DNA of 16,626 nt, from contig JAISZV010000100.1 of assembly GCA_031284475.1 (NCBI GenBank), positions 1 to 16,626 of the forward strand, in the 5' to 3' direction. A program made the position numbers and the translations under genes. The DNA is from Proteiniphilum sp. Its GTDB lineage: Bacteria; Bacteroidota; Bacteroidia; Bacteroidales; Dysgonomonadaceae. Of this stretch, positions 1 through 8,497 are shown in pieces; the stretch's first letter is position 1, and each line of letters begins with the position of its first letter. The notes below the pieces were generated by a model that was given only the letters and a program-made list of their open reading frames with translations, made no database searches and was not told where the DNA came from.

Positions 1-381
1 GTCGCCATCGTAGTCTTCCCAACCCTCTTGAAACACCGGGACGATGGATCCGCCCGCCTGCGTAACCGGAACCAAAATATCCTCGGCATCGGGGTAAGAA
101 ACCGCCACCAAAGCAGCCCTGCCCGTCATATAGGAGTTCTCTTTAACCGTGAGGTTTACCACGGCGCCATTGATGGTCGCCGCGCACCATTCGCCGCCGG
201 TTGTAACGCTGACGGCGGAGGGATCTACCGAGAGTTCGATCACGCCGGTTCCCCCCGGCGCGGCAAAATCGGTATTCGCTTTCACTATTTTCGGAACAAT
301 TTTTTCCGCTTCGTCTTTACTGCACCCGAAGCAAATGCCAAGGGCGAATAAAACTGTCAAAATTCCTATTTTTGTTTTCAT
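1..381 (-). CDS. BACON-domain surface lipoprotein, partial (C-terminus outside window)
   Basis: The reading frame opens at ATG 381 and stays open to the left edge, so only the first 127 residues are seen. The N-terminus is a lipoprotein signal: a charged start MKTK, a hydrophobic run, then GICFGC with the lipidated Cys at residue 20. Residues about 35-110 fit a BACON domain (Bacteroidetes-associated, often carbohydrate- or mucin-binding): a beta-rich stretch with GGEWCAATINGAVVNLTVKE, then NSYMTGRAALV and the typical closing VTQAGG. It is the fifth gene of the susC operon, starting 16 bases after the DUF4302 gene, and is presumably carried on the cell surface with its partners. What follows the BACON domain (binding or enzymatic) cannot be known here. 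BACON assignment is by pattern recognition and fairly secure; function is inferred from context. Confidence 0.8.
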   Translation of the reverse strand, partial: MKTKIGILTVLFALGICFGCSKDEAEKIVPKIVKANTDFAAPGGTGVIELSVDPSAVSVTTGGEWCAATINGAVVNLTVKENSYMTGRAALVAVSYPDAEDILVPVTQAGGSIVPVFQEGWEDYDGD

Positions 382-397
382 ACCTTTTTTCTTTTAT

Positions 398-1693
398 TTA
401 TTGTTTTGTCATTACAATATTCTGATAACAATGGTTGGCATCTAATAAATAGTACGAACCTGCCGCATTGGTCAAAATAATGAGGAAACCCACCGTCGGC
501 AATGAACCATCGGGTACAAACCGTATAACCAGATTGCCACCGCTCAGGTCGTTTTCCCCCAACAAATAACCTGCCGTCGTCGTTGCATAAAGAGAACCAC
601 CTCCGGGCCAAGGATACAAATTACAAGTATATCCGGCAATCGGCGAAGGCAAAGCTTGTGGCGGGAAGGTAAGCGAACCCGTAGAGCGGTTATAGGTAAT
701 GGCATATTGGAGTCCGTAGTTGCTCACGCCTTGCAGTTTATAAGAACTACCCGTTGCATCTGCCACCAAGGTTGTTGCCCTTGTTACGGTAGCCCCCGAA
801 TAATTGACATAGGCAAAGGTGTAGGTACCCAAGTAGTCGTCGTACTTCTTGTAGGTCGGCGAAACATCTCCCTTGATGACGATATTGGACGCGCTGCCCG
901 TTCCGGTGTAGGTGTGGGCATTGGTGTCCCACACGAAGCTCGACACGGTGGTGCCGTTGATGTCAATCGGTTCGTAGAGCGTGATTCCATCGGAGTTGTA
1001 GCCGGCAAACAAGGTTACCTCGGTGCTGTCGCCAGCCGTGGTTGCATACTTAAACTTATAAGCGTCATACGTTCCGGCATAGCTTCCGTAGCCAATCTTC
1101 TGGTTGTCTTTGTAGAGTTCCAACACCGAATAAATGATGGCGTCATCTTCGATAGCCAATATCGAATTGAGGTAATCCTTCTTGCTTACGGTTTTTCCGA
1201 AGGGTTTCATCACGGCAATGTTGCCGTAGCGTTTTCCTTTCAACACCACCTCTTCGGCAGATATTTTGGTAATGACAAACTCGTAGTCGCCCCCGTAACC
1301 GTAGATATTGGAAGTTCCCCACGGCTCTGATAAAATGTGGAAAACTTCGTTGTAGGAGTCGAAAGTCAGTATCGGTCCCTGCTCGCCAATGAGACGGTAG
1401 AGCGAACGATAGGTGCTGTCGGGCGCCAACTCGGAGGTAACGCCTACCCAGCCGTCTTTCCCAAACTCAAAAATATAATTGACGCCCCCCATCTTTTCGG
1501 TAGATTCCCCGGCATAGTATTGCACCAGCCAACCATTGGAGGCGGAAGTCAATATGTCGGTGGACTCTTTCAAGGCTTCGGAAAGCCGATTGGCGGAAGA
1601 ATCATCAAACAGCATTTCTTCGTCGCCCGTGCAAGAGAAAAACAGCACGGTAGCCAACGAAAGAGCAAACGGTAGATATAATAACTTTTTCAT
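398..1693 (-). CDS. DUF4302 family lipoprotein
   Basis: A 431-residue protein with a lipoprotein signal, MKKLLYLPFALSLATVLFFSC, lipid Cys at residue 21. After it comes the opening typical of DUF4302 proteins: a helix ending ILTSASNGWLVQYY, then GGVNYIFEFGKDGWV and repeated beta-rich segments with many Gly, Tyr and Thr. No catalytic motif is recognised. Members of this family are usually found beside SusC/SusD genes and the HExxH lipoprotein present here, so a role as an accessory ligand-binding or scaffold protein on the outer face of the outer membrane is likely, but it is inferred. The gene starts 7 bases after the metallohydrolase stop and ends 16 bases before the BACON gene, which argues for translational coupling within one operon. 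Family assignment is from the N-terminal pattern; the C-terminal half (Tyr/Gly-rich, ending YQNIVMTKQ) gives no further clue. Confidence 0.82.
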   Translation of the reverse strand: MKKLLYLPFALSLATVLFFSCTGDEEMLFDDSSANRLSEALKESTDILTSASNGWLVQYYAGESTEKMGGVNYIFEFGKDGWVGVTSELAPDSTYRSLYRLIGEQGPILTFDSYNEVFHILSEPWGTSNIYGYGGDYEFVITKISAEEVVLKGKRYGNIAVMKPFGKTVSKKDYLNSILAIEDDAIIYSVLELYKDNQKIGYGSYAGTYDAYKFKYATTAGDSTEVTLFAGYNSDGITLYEPIDINGTTVSSFVWDTNAHTYTGTGSASNIVIKGDVSPTYKKYDDYLGTYTFAYVNYSGATVTRATTLVADATGSSYKLQGVSNYGLQYAITYNRSTGSLTFPPQALPSPIAGYTCNLYPWPGGGSLYATTTAGYLLGENDLSGGNLVIRFVPDGSLPTVGFLIILTNAAGSYYLLDANHCYQNIVMTKQ

Positions 1694-1700
1694 ACGTCAA

Positions 1701-2579
1701 TTAATTTAAATGTTCTAAATCCAATATACTCATCTCTTGCGAACGGCGTTGGATAATATCCCGCAGCGCAACCACGTCGATACCCCAAGTTTTACTCAGG
1801 TATTTCTGCATAATCTCATACTTTTGCTGAATGATAGGACGTCCGGTCGTTCCGGCATCCACAAGCAAAGCTTCCCAAGAGGCAGGCGTACTGGTAAGGA
1901 ACACCGCGTAGGTTTCTACGAAATCTTCATCGGGGGCGCTCATGGCATAAGGCGACACAAATCCCGCCTGATGGGCAGTGGAGCTACTGATGAGATACCA
2001 GTCGCCCGATACATAATCGGCTTCCGAAATCAACTGGAAGTTGGGATCGTAGCGTACCGTTTGATGCAGGATATGGCAGAACTCATGGTGCATCGTCTTG
2101 AAATAGTAGTAGTTGAGGAAATCCATGCTCACATTGTCAGGATCAAGATTATTAACCATATACAAGGTAACTTTCATTCCGCCTTCCGCCGTTCCCAGAA
2201 TCACGGTGCCTTCGGAGTTGTAGGCGCCCGATCCCACCAAATGAATCATACGCGGCGCGTAGCTGCGCAGGAAATTGATGCCCCGGATCTCATCGTAGGC
2301 TTCAAACCAAAGGTACTTAACCAATTTCGCCATGGCAATCGACTTGCTGTATTCAGCAGGCGCCAATGTGTGCGACATCGACGACTCAATATCCTCCAAG
2401 CGGTATTTGAATTCCACGTTGTAAGGATACACATAATTGGTTATCAGCCATTTGTCGAAATCGTTCCGAACAGGGTCTTCCGTTTCGAAAATGCTTTTGT
2501 CGTCTAATTCCGGCTCGTTATCACAGGAGTAAAAAGAAATGCTCGCCGCGATACACAAAGCAAATAGTATTTTTTTCAT
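1701..2579 (-). CDS. Substrate import-associated zinc metallohydrolase lipoprotein (HExxH)
   Basis: A 292-residue lipoprotein (SFYSC, lipid Cys at residue 19) with a clear zinc-protease signature: HEFCH at residues 165-169, where the two His would bind zinc and Glu166 would be the general base. About 50 residues later the segment DEDFVETYAVFL supplies an acidic residue (Glu222, or Glu218) suited to be the third zinc ligand, as in gluzincins. This matches the SusCD-linked metallohydrolase lipoprotein family (TIGR04549, Peptidase_Mx1-like), whose members sit in operons like this one. It probably trims a peptide or protein ligand at the cell surface before uptake; the true substrate is unknown, and a purely binding role cannot be excluded. 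It lies 34 bases after the SusD gene and 7 bases before the DUF4302 gene. Confidence 0.88.
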   Translation of the reverse strand: MKKILFALCIAASISFYSCDNEPELDDKSIFETEDPVRNDFDKWLITNYVYPYNVEFKYRLEDIESSMSHTLAPAEYSKSIAMAKLVKYLWFEAYDEIRGINFLRSYAPRMIHLVGSGAYNSEGTVILGTAEGGMKVTLYMVNNLDPDNVSMDFLNYYYFKTMHHEFCHILHQTVRYDPNFQLISEADYVSGDWYLISSSTAHQAGFVSPYAMSAPDEDFVETYAVFLTSTPASWEALLVDAGTTGRPIIQQKYEIMQKYLSKTWGIDVVALRDIIQRRSQEMSILDLEHLN

Positions 2580-2613
2580 ACTTTCGAGTATTTTAATTCG
2601 TTATTTATAATCC

Positions 2614-4173
2614 TTATCTCGGGTTCTTAGGTAATCCGGCAGCGATGACGGCATTCGGCAGCTGCAAGGTGCGGCGCGGATCGTCTTTTCTCAGCACGTC
2701 CGTTTCGGCATATTGGTTGTTACCTACCTGACGGCGTGAAATCTCTATCCCGTAGCGGCGAACATCAAACCAACGCAAGCCGTCGTGTACCGTTACGATT
2801 CGGCGCAAATACAAGAGGGCGTGGAGCAGGTTTTCCTGATCGCTTCCAGCCGCGATGGTAAAGTCGGGGTTCAACGCCTTCTTGGGAGTCGGTTGAGTGG
2901 AGGTGTAATAATCCAAATCGTTGTAGAATTTGATAATCGCCTCTTTGGTAAGGGTGCTTGTGGCGGTGGTATATCCCTTCACGAACATATTCATGTCATC
3001 AACCGCCTTGTCGAAGTTGTTTTTCAAAATATAGGCTTCGGCGCGACACATCAACAACTCATCGGTGGTAAATACCGGTTGCACCGTCCAAGGCTCGCCG
3101 ATACCGGCTACCGGATCGCTATATTCGAAATAATAGCCGTATTTGCGAATGATAATTTTATTTACAACCGGATTCCACCACACGACGTAACGAGCGATGC
3201 TCTGCATGTTGCCCCAAGGTGTCAGGCAACGCAGGGTTTCGGTAGATGCCAATTGTTGGCTATGCACGTATTTCGTACCATAGGTATAAATACTATGTAG
3301 CGGAGCCCAATCCGAATTTGCCATGATGTTCAGCAGCGTGGCATTGTTGTCGGCGGCACAAAACCAGTCCGGACGGATCATACCGTTCTGCGACAACGTG
3401 GCTCCATGTGCCCAGTTGCGCAGCCGGGAAGAGGCAGCCGCCCCTTCGCCCAACACCTCGTTGGCATATTCGATTACCTTGTCGTACTTGCGGTAATAGA
3501 GGTTGAAACGGGCGGCAAAGGCATAAGCCGCATCGTGCGTGAAGTGATACTTGGGCGCGTAGGGATAAGCATTGTCATCGATCAAGGGCAGTGCTTCCTC
3601 AATATCCTTCTCAATCAGCTCGTACACCTTGGCGACGGTGCTGCGATCGTATTGCTCACCCACTTGTGTTTGCGGTTTCAAGGGATAAGGTACGCCCATA
3701 TCGGATTCGCTGCTCGTGCCATACGGTTTGGAAAAGAGGTTTACCAACACAAACTCCGCGTATGCGCGGCATAACAGGGCTTCCCCCTTTTGCGCCTTGG
3801 CGCTTGCCGGATCATCGAGCTTTTCGATGGCATCCAGCGCGGCGTTGGCCGCCGCCGCCCCGTTGTAGAACAGTTCCCACACCCATTGCGGGCTGTCGTA
3901 GTCAATGGGGGTAATGTCGCCCCATTCGTAAGCCTGCTTTTGCAGAGGTGTATAAGTCCAGTCCACGCCGGTGCTCTCATCGGTGTTGTCCGACATCATT
4001 TCAGTCAGGTAGGCGTAGCAGGCTTGCGGATAAGCCGAAGCCAGCAACTGACGAACCTTTTCTTTCGAATCTATCTCTGTCCGGTTATCGGGCGCTTCGT
4101 CCAAAAAGTCGTTGCAAGAAGAGAAAAATCCCCCCGAAAGTAACACGAACAATAATATAACTATTTTTTTCAT
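2614..4173 (-). CDS. SusD/RagB-type nutrient-binding outer membrane lipoprotein
   Basis: A 519-residue lipoprotein beginning MKKIVILLFVLL, with GFFSSC giving the lipidated Cys at residue 20, followed by the family hallmark NDFLDEAPDNRTEI. The N-terminal half is helical with the TPR-like framework of SusD proteins (for example KGEALLCRAYAEFVLVNLFSKPYG and STVAKVYELIEKDIEEALPLID), and the C-terminus has the family's usual elements: DELLMCRAEAYILKNN, GLRWFDVRRYGI and a late DPRRTLQLPNAVIAAG. SusD proteins close like a lid over the SusC channel and hold the ligand at the cell surface. The gene begins 20 bases after the susC stop, the normal order for the pair. The name RagB/SusD describes the family; the ligand is not predictable from sequence. 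Confidence 0.96.
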   Translation of the reverse strand: MKKIVILLFVLLSGGFFSSCNDFLDEAPDNRTEIDSKEKVRQLLASAYPQACYAYLTEMMSDNTDESTGVDWTYTPLQKQAYEWGDITPIDYDSPQWVWELFYNGAAAANAALDAIEKLDDPASAKAQKGEALLCRAYAEFVLVNLFSKPYGTSSESDMGVPYPLKPQTQVGEQYDRSTVAKVYELIEKDIEEALPLIDDNAYPYAPKYHFTHDAAYAFAARFNLYYRKYDKVIEYANEVLGEGAAASSRLRNWAHGATLSQNGMIRPDWFCAADNNATLLNIMANSDWAPLHSIYTYGTKYVHSQQLASTETLRCLTPWGNMQSIARYVVWWNPVVNKIIIRKYGYYFEYSDPVAGIGEPWTVQPVFTTDELLMCRAEAYILKNNFDKAVDDMNMFVKGYTTATSTLTKEAIIKFYNDLDYYTSTQPTPKKALNPDFTIAAGSDQENLLHALLYLRRIVTVHDGLRWFDVRRYGIEISRRQVGNNQYAETDVLRKDDPRRTLQLPNAVIAAGLPKNPR

Positions 4174-4193
4174 ATCCTTTTTTTAATTTAAAA

Positions 4194-7100
4194 TTAGAAT
4201 CCCACTCTTAATGTTAATGTGTATTGTTTGGGCACGGGTGCCGAAACGCCGCCGGAACGGAAGAATTCAGGATCTTGTCCGTTCAACTTTTTATCGGAGT
4301 AAATCAGGAACAAGTTGGTTGCCTGCAATTTGAGTGAGGCGTCGGTGGCAACCTTGCTTATCCAGTTCTTCGGAATGTCATACGAAAGGGATATTTCTTT
4401 CATGCGGATAAATCCTCCATCGGCGATACGCGCAGTCGAATAATTGTAGGCGTTGTACAAATAGCTGAGATTACCAGCCCGTTGCTGCCTTTTGGAAAGA
4501 ATAACCGGAATGTTCGTGATTTCTTCGTCGCCGGGCAAAGTCCAGCGGTTGGCAAACTCTTTCGGCATGGCGGTAAGATCGGAGTAAGCCGTCTTGAATA
4601 CCGGATCGAGGCGTACATTATTCCCAAAGGAATAGGTAACAAACACGTTCAACTTAATGTTTTTGTAGTTGAAAATGTTGCCCAAGCTACCCGCAACGGT
4701 TGGTTCCGCCGGTCCTTCGTACTGCACAATATCCAACACATCTTCCGTTTGTTGGAAATTAATATCATCAGGATTGATGTTCTCCCCTTTTGAGTTTACG
4801 AGGGTGGGCATACCGTCGCTATTCAAGCCGTTGAATCGGAACGAGAACAAACCGCGGTTGGGATAGCCCTCCATGGCAAAGCCGTTGCCCGATACCAAGT
4901 CGATAATCCGGGTGTTGGCTGCCAATTCGGTAATCTCGTTTTTGTTTTTCGAGAAGATCAAGCTGGTGTTCCAATTAAAATCCTGCGTTTTGATGTTCTT
5001 GGTAAAAATGGAAAGTTCGATACCGCTTGATTTCATCGTGGCGATATTTGCCATTTTGTAAACGCCGTTGTCAGCCATACTGCCTAAATCGCCCAAGCCA
5101 CCACCTACACCTTGCGTATTGACGATGCCAATCAAGTCGAAGTTGTTGCGTGTGTACCAGTCGGCTACCACATTGATGCGGTTGTCCAAGAACCCCATGT
5201 CTATACCGACATTGAACTCGTGTTTCTTTTCGTAAGTCAATTCGCTATTTTCCACATCCTCGATGTACAAGGCGCTTTCCTTCACATCGGCATAGGGACG
5301 GTAGGGATTGTAACTCCGGTAAATCGGCGCCGAGTTGGTTACATTGCCCGGAGGGTTCTCAGCCGTCAAGCTGTACGATGCTTTCAGTGTCAAATGCGAC
5401 AAAGTTGGTTCGAGAGAAGCAAAGAACGATTCTTCGTGCGCGTTCCATGCACCAGAAATGTTCCACGTCGGCAACCAGCGTGCGCTGGTGGATTTGCCCA
5501 AGCGGTTGGAACCTTCGTAGCGGTAAGTGCCGGAGATTACATAACGCTGGTCGAAAGAATAGGTGGCGTTGGCAAAGAATGCCGCCGAGAGGTTGCGCAA
5601 GGTGCTCAACGAATAATAATCGGTATTCCCTTCGATTGCTTTCTTGAAATACTGGTAGATGTAATAGGGTATTTCCCCATTGTTGTATTGCATACCCCAA
5701 CCGTTGAAGAAACTTTGTTGGCGATTGACTGTATTCGCTTCGACACCGCCGGTAAAATTGGTGATGTGTTTTTCGTTGAACACCTTGTTCCAAAATACGC
5801 TACCGCGCGCGTCATACGCCAACATTTTATAGTCGGTGCGTTGATAGATACCCCCTTGTGGCAAGATGGTAATCGGCAAAGCGTAGGGATGGTCGGGGTC
5901 GTTGTACAACCAAGGGTTGCTTTCCGCCATGGTTGCGTCGTCCATCGCGCGGTATGCCATCGCTTGGTTGGCGTCGTCCTTGATGCGGTGTTCCTGCGAG
6001 GTGGTTTTGTATTTCAAGGCGGCTACTCCGGCTACTTCCAATTCGGGCAGTATTTTCCATCTCAGTTCGCCCTGAAACTTCAAGTCCACGACATTCAGTT
6101 CCATGTTGTTGTTTTCCAACTCGTTCAAGATGTTGAACGGCGCGTAATTGCTTGTGTAAAATACATTCGGGTCGAGTACGCGCGAGGAGTTCAACGAATA
6201 GCTGTACGGATTGATGTCGAAATCGCGTTTTACCTGTCCGCGCACGACGTCCACATCCTGCGACAAGGAACCGGGTGCGCTCTGTTTACGGTAAGAGGCG
6301 TTGGCAATCAAGTTGGCGGTAACCGTTTTCGACACGTTCTGCGTGGCGTTCAGGTTGGCGGTATAGCGTTGCGCTTCACTCTGCTTGTACCATCCCGGAT
6401 CTTGCATGACGCTCAATGAGGCGTACACGGAAGATTTGTCGGTTCCGGAAGTCATGCTGATGGAGTGGTTTTGCGAGATCGATCTCGAAAACAGTTCCTC
6501 AAACCAGTCGGTATTCCGGTATTCGGCTTCACGCAGGTAGGCGTTTCTCGCTTCCGTTGTATTCATCAAATAATACTGCCCCGTGTTCGGGTCTATCGTG
6601 TTGATCAGATGATACATCTTTCCATACACGCCACTTTCGGAAGCCCTAAACACATCCGCAAGGTTCAACCAACCTTTGCTTTCCATCTCTTTGTAAACGC
6701 CCATCTGTTCTTGGGAGTTCATGATGTTGAAGTTGTTGTAACTCGGAATCAACCGTGTGGTGTATTCCCCTGTATAGGAAACCTTGCTCACGCCGGAACG
6801 TCCTTTTTTAGTCGTAACCACAATCACACCAGCCATGGCGCGTGCACCATAGATAGAGGTTGCCGAACCGTCCTTTAAGATGTCGAAGCTCTCAATGTCA
6901 TCGGCATTCAATCCGGCGATCGCCGAACTGATCAACGTAACAGCGTCGCCAGAAGAAAGAGCGTCGGCACTCACGTCCACAATGTCGTCCATGATGATAC
7001 CATCGACTACCCACAAGGGTTTGGAGTTACCATAGATGGAGGTGGCGCCGCGCACGCGGATTTTGGGGGCGGTACCGAAAGTACCCGATACGTTTTGCAC

Positions 7101-7640
7101 GGATACCCCGGCGGAACGTCCTTCCAACGCACGGCTGGCATCCGCCAAACCGTCCAGCTTTATATCGGAGGCGCTCAACTTGTCGGCGGCTCCGGTAAAG
7201 AGGCGTTTGTCCGTGCGGGTGATACCGGTAACCACCACCTCTCCCAGCGCGGTGGCGTCTTCCTGCAAGGTAATGTTGAAATCGGTCTTGCCTGCGACTT
7301 TAACGGTTTGTTCCAGATACCCGATGTAAGAAATTTTCAGGCTGGCATTTTCATCGACGGAGAACGAAAATTCGCCGTTCACGTCCGTAACCGTACCGGT
7401 AGAAGTTCCTACCACCACGACGTTAGCCCCAATCACGGGTTCTCCGCCCGGGTCCACAACCTTGCCGGTGATCTGTTTTCTCTGTTCGATCTCTTTTCCG
7501 GAAAAGGTTTCGTTTACTGCGTACATCTTCTCTGCTTGCAAAGAAAGGGCGCAGAGAAAAAATAACAAAACCGGAACCTTCACGGATAGGAATCTGTTGC
7601 ACTTGCGTGCAATCAACTTGGATTTACTTTTCTTTTCCAT
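4194..7640 (-). CDS. SusC/RagA-type TonB-dependent outer membrane transporter
   Basis: A 1148-residue transporter, normal size for the family. In order: a signal peptide with a long basic n-region and hydrophobic core VPVLLFFLCALSLQA (residues 22-36); a carboxypeptidase-regulatory-like domain at about 57-126 (ITGKVVDPGGEPVIGANVVV); a TonB-box region with GEVVVTG near 133-139; a plug domain from about 145 to 280 holding LWVVDGIIMDD and the SusC signature LKDGSATSIYGARAMAGV; then the 22-strand barrel, ending in aromatic Phe (TLTLRVGF). It imports ligand captured by the SusD lid, powered by TonB-ExbB-ExbD. There is no STN (secretin/TonB short N-terminal) domain before the regulatory-like domain, so direct signalling to an anti-sigma factor is unlikely. 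It is the first gene of a five-gene operon with a leader of up to about 270 bases. Confidence 0.97.
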   Translation of the reverse strand: MEKKSKSKLIARKCNRFLSVKVPVLLFFLCALSLQAEKMYAVNETFSGKEIEQRKQITGKVVDPGGEPVIGANVVVVGTSTGTVTDVNGEFSFSVDENASLKISYIGYLEQTVKVAGKTDFNITLQEDATALGEVVVTGITRTDKRLFTGAADKLSASDIKLDGLADASRALEGRSAGVSVQNVSGTFGTAPKIRVRGATSIYGNSKPLWVVDGIIMDDIVDVSADALSSGDAVTLISSAIAGLNADDIESFDILKDGSATSIYGARAMAGVIVVTTKKGRSGVSKVSYTGEYTTRLIPSYNNFNIMNSQEQMGVYKEMESKGWLNLADVFRASESGVYGKMYHLINTIDPNTGQYYLMNTTEARNAYLREAEYRNTDWFEELFSRSISQNHSISMTSGTDKSSVYASLSVMQDPGWYKQSEAQRYTANLNATQNVSKTVTANLIANASYRKQSAPGSLSQDVDVVRGQVKRDFDINPYSYSLNSSRVLDPNVFYTSNYAPFNILNELENNNMELNVVDLKFQGELRWKILPELEVAGVAALKYKTTSQEHRIKDDANQAMAYRAMDDATMAESNPWLYNDPDHPYALPITILPQGGIYQRTDYKMLAYDARGSVFWNKVFNEKHITNFTGGVEANTVNRQQSFFNGWGMQYNNGEIPYYIYQYFKKAIEGNTDYYSLSTLRNLSAAFFANATYSFDQRYVISGTYRYEGSNRLGKSTSARWLPTWNISGAWNAHEESFFASLEPTLSHLTLKASYSLTAENPPGNVTNSAPIYRSYNPYRPYADVKESALYIEDVENSELTYEKKHEFNVGIDMGFLDNRINVVADWYTRNNFDLIGIVNTQGVGGGLGDLGSMADNGVYKMANIATMKSSGIELSIFTKNIKTQDFNWNTSLIFSKNKNEITELAANTRIIDLVSGNGFAMEGYPNRGLFSFRFNGLNSDGMPTLVNSKGENINPDDINFQQTEDVLDIVQYEGPAEPTVAGSLGNIFNYKNIKLNVFVTYSFGNNVRLDPVFKTAYSDLTAMPKEFANRWTLPGDEEITNIPVILSKRQQRAGNLSYLYNAYNYSTARIADGGFIRMKEISLSYDIPKNWISKVATDASLKLQATNLFLIYSDKKLNGQDPEFFRSGGVSAPVPKQYTLTLRVGF

Positions 7641-7790
7641 ACATACATTTCTTTTATAGTGAATTTAGTTCTTTCATATATCATATACAAGTTCGTTTTC
7701 AAATCCAGAATGATGACGACTTGTCCGGCAGATAAATTTTTTTCCCATTTTCGCTTCACTTCAAGCAGTAGTGAAAATAAAACAAAACCC

Positions 7791-7804
7791 GATTAATTTT
7801 AATC
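7791..7804. promoter_or_regulatory. 14-base palindrome in the susC operon leader
   Basis: GATTAA TT TTAATC is a perfect inverted repeat 151 bases before the susC start. A second small hairpin, TTCACT/AGTGAA with a 9-base loop, lies at 7755-7775. They could be an operator or RNA structure in the leader, but AT-rich palindromes of this size also arise by chance. Confidence 0.2.
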
Positions 7805-7911
7805 AAATCAATCGCCGTACAATTTTCGTGTCATAAAGAGGATTTCGCTAGCACATTATCAATTAAATAAATAGCCTAAACAAATTCCTTTTTATCGTTC
7901 TGAGCATTTTA

Positions 7912-7941
7912 CAAAAATATGTAATTTTCCAATACGGCAAT
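7912..7941 (-). promoter_or_regulatory. Candidate Bacteroidetes promoter for the susC operon
   Basis: On the minus strand TATTTTTG (7912-7919) is an exact match to the -7 element TAnnTTTG, with an ATTGC-like -33 element at about 7937-7941, 17 bases upstream. It is the only exact -7 match found between susC and the repeat cluster. If used, transcription would start near 7905 and leave a leader of about 265 bases. A weaker TTTG-n19-TATATGAA arrangement lies closer to the gene. Confidence 0.4.
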
Positions 7942-8133
7942 CGCATTTTTTTATATTTAATCTTATTTAACTTCGCAATATGCCACAAACAGGGGTAAGA
8001 ATTTGATATTTTTGATATTCGATAAGGTTTTCCGTTTCGTTTTTCGTATCGTTTTCAGGAAAAAATGATGTTTTTGATAATAAGAACGCCATAAAGGCAC
8101 GCGAAATAAATAGCATGTAACGGTTCGATTTCA

Positions 8134-8293
8134 TGTCCCGTAGGGACAGGTAGGGTGACACCTCTCCGGTTTGTCGTCCCGTTAGGGACGGAATATTGGT
8201 AGAAACGGTATCCATCCATCATCACCCGTCCCGTCAGGGATGGAATATCGGTAGCTATCGTGTTTTTATCAACATTTTGTCCCTGACGGAACA
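8134..8293. repeat. Cluster of four REP-like palindromes
   Basis: Four short inverted repeats of one kind lie within 160 bases: TGTCCC-GTA-GGGACA (8134-8148), CGTCCC-GTTA-GGGACG (8175-8190), CGTCCC-GTCA-GGGATG (8227-8242), and one in opposite orientation, TGTCCC-TGAC-GGAACA (8278-8293). The second and third also share the 12 bases that follow (GAATAT-GGTAG type), giving 28-base direct repeats with 25 identical positions at a spacing of 52 bases. GGGAC palindromes of this sort are scattered through Bacteroidales genomes between genes and resemble repetitive extragenic palindromes. They may work as RNA hairpins or as substrates of a REP-type transposase encoded elsewhere. Open frames on the minus strand across this block look spurious. 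Confidence 0.75.
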
Positions 8294-8424
8294 GATAAAT
8301 CATAAATCCCAAATCAAAGAGCCAAGAACCAAGATCAAAATAGAACCACCTCCACACCTCCAGCCCCCCAAATCCCACATCCCCAATCCCACACTTTATT
8401 TTAATAACAAAACAACCTCCGTAG
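8294..8424. other. Low-complexity C/A-rich stretch, no gene
   Basis: About 100 bases made almost only of A and C runs with motifs such as AAATCCCACATCCCC and AATCCCACAC; on the opposite strand it reads as degenerate GGGATTTGGGATT-like repeats. No coding sequence is supported. It sits between the palindrome cluster and the promoter of the DUF6922 gene and may be part of the same repeat-rich block. Confidence 0.45.
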
Positions 8425-8454
8425 TTTTAGTACGGATTATTTTTCTTAATTTTG
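8425..8454 (+). promoter_or_regulatory. Promoter of the DUF6922/AbiEii operon
   Basis: TAATTTTG at 8447-8454 matches the Bacteroides -7 element TAnnTTTG exactly, with a TTTAG -33-like element at 8425-8429, 17 bases upstream. The predicted start near 8462 leaves a short leader of about 36 bases before the ATG at 8498. Confidence 0.55.
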
Positions 8455-8497
8455 AGGGCGTAAAAATAACGATTGGCGGCCACAGGCGTCTGATGAA

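Noticed and set aside
656..1330. A 224-codon open frame on the plus strand
   Set aside because: It is antisense to the DUF4302 gene, with no start signal or domain.
5112..6419. A 435-codon open frame on the plus strand
   Set aside because: It lies wholly antisense to the well-supported susC gene, shows no domain pattern and is rich in residues typical of a reverse-complement shadow.
7967..8378. Minus-strand open frames of 82 and 107 codons across the palindrome block
   Set aside because: Their translations (IPSLTGR, GYRFYQYSVPNG) come from the REP-like repeats themselves; such frames are typical spurious calls.
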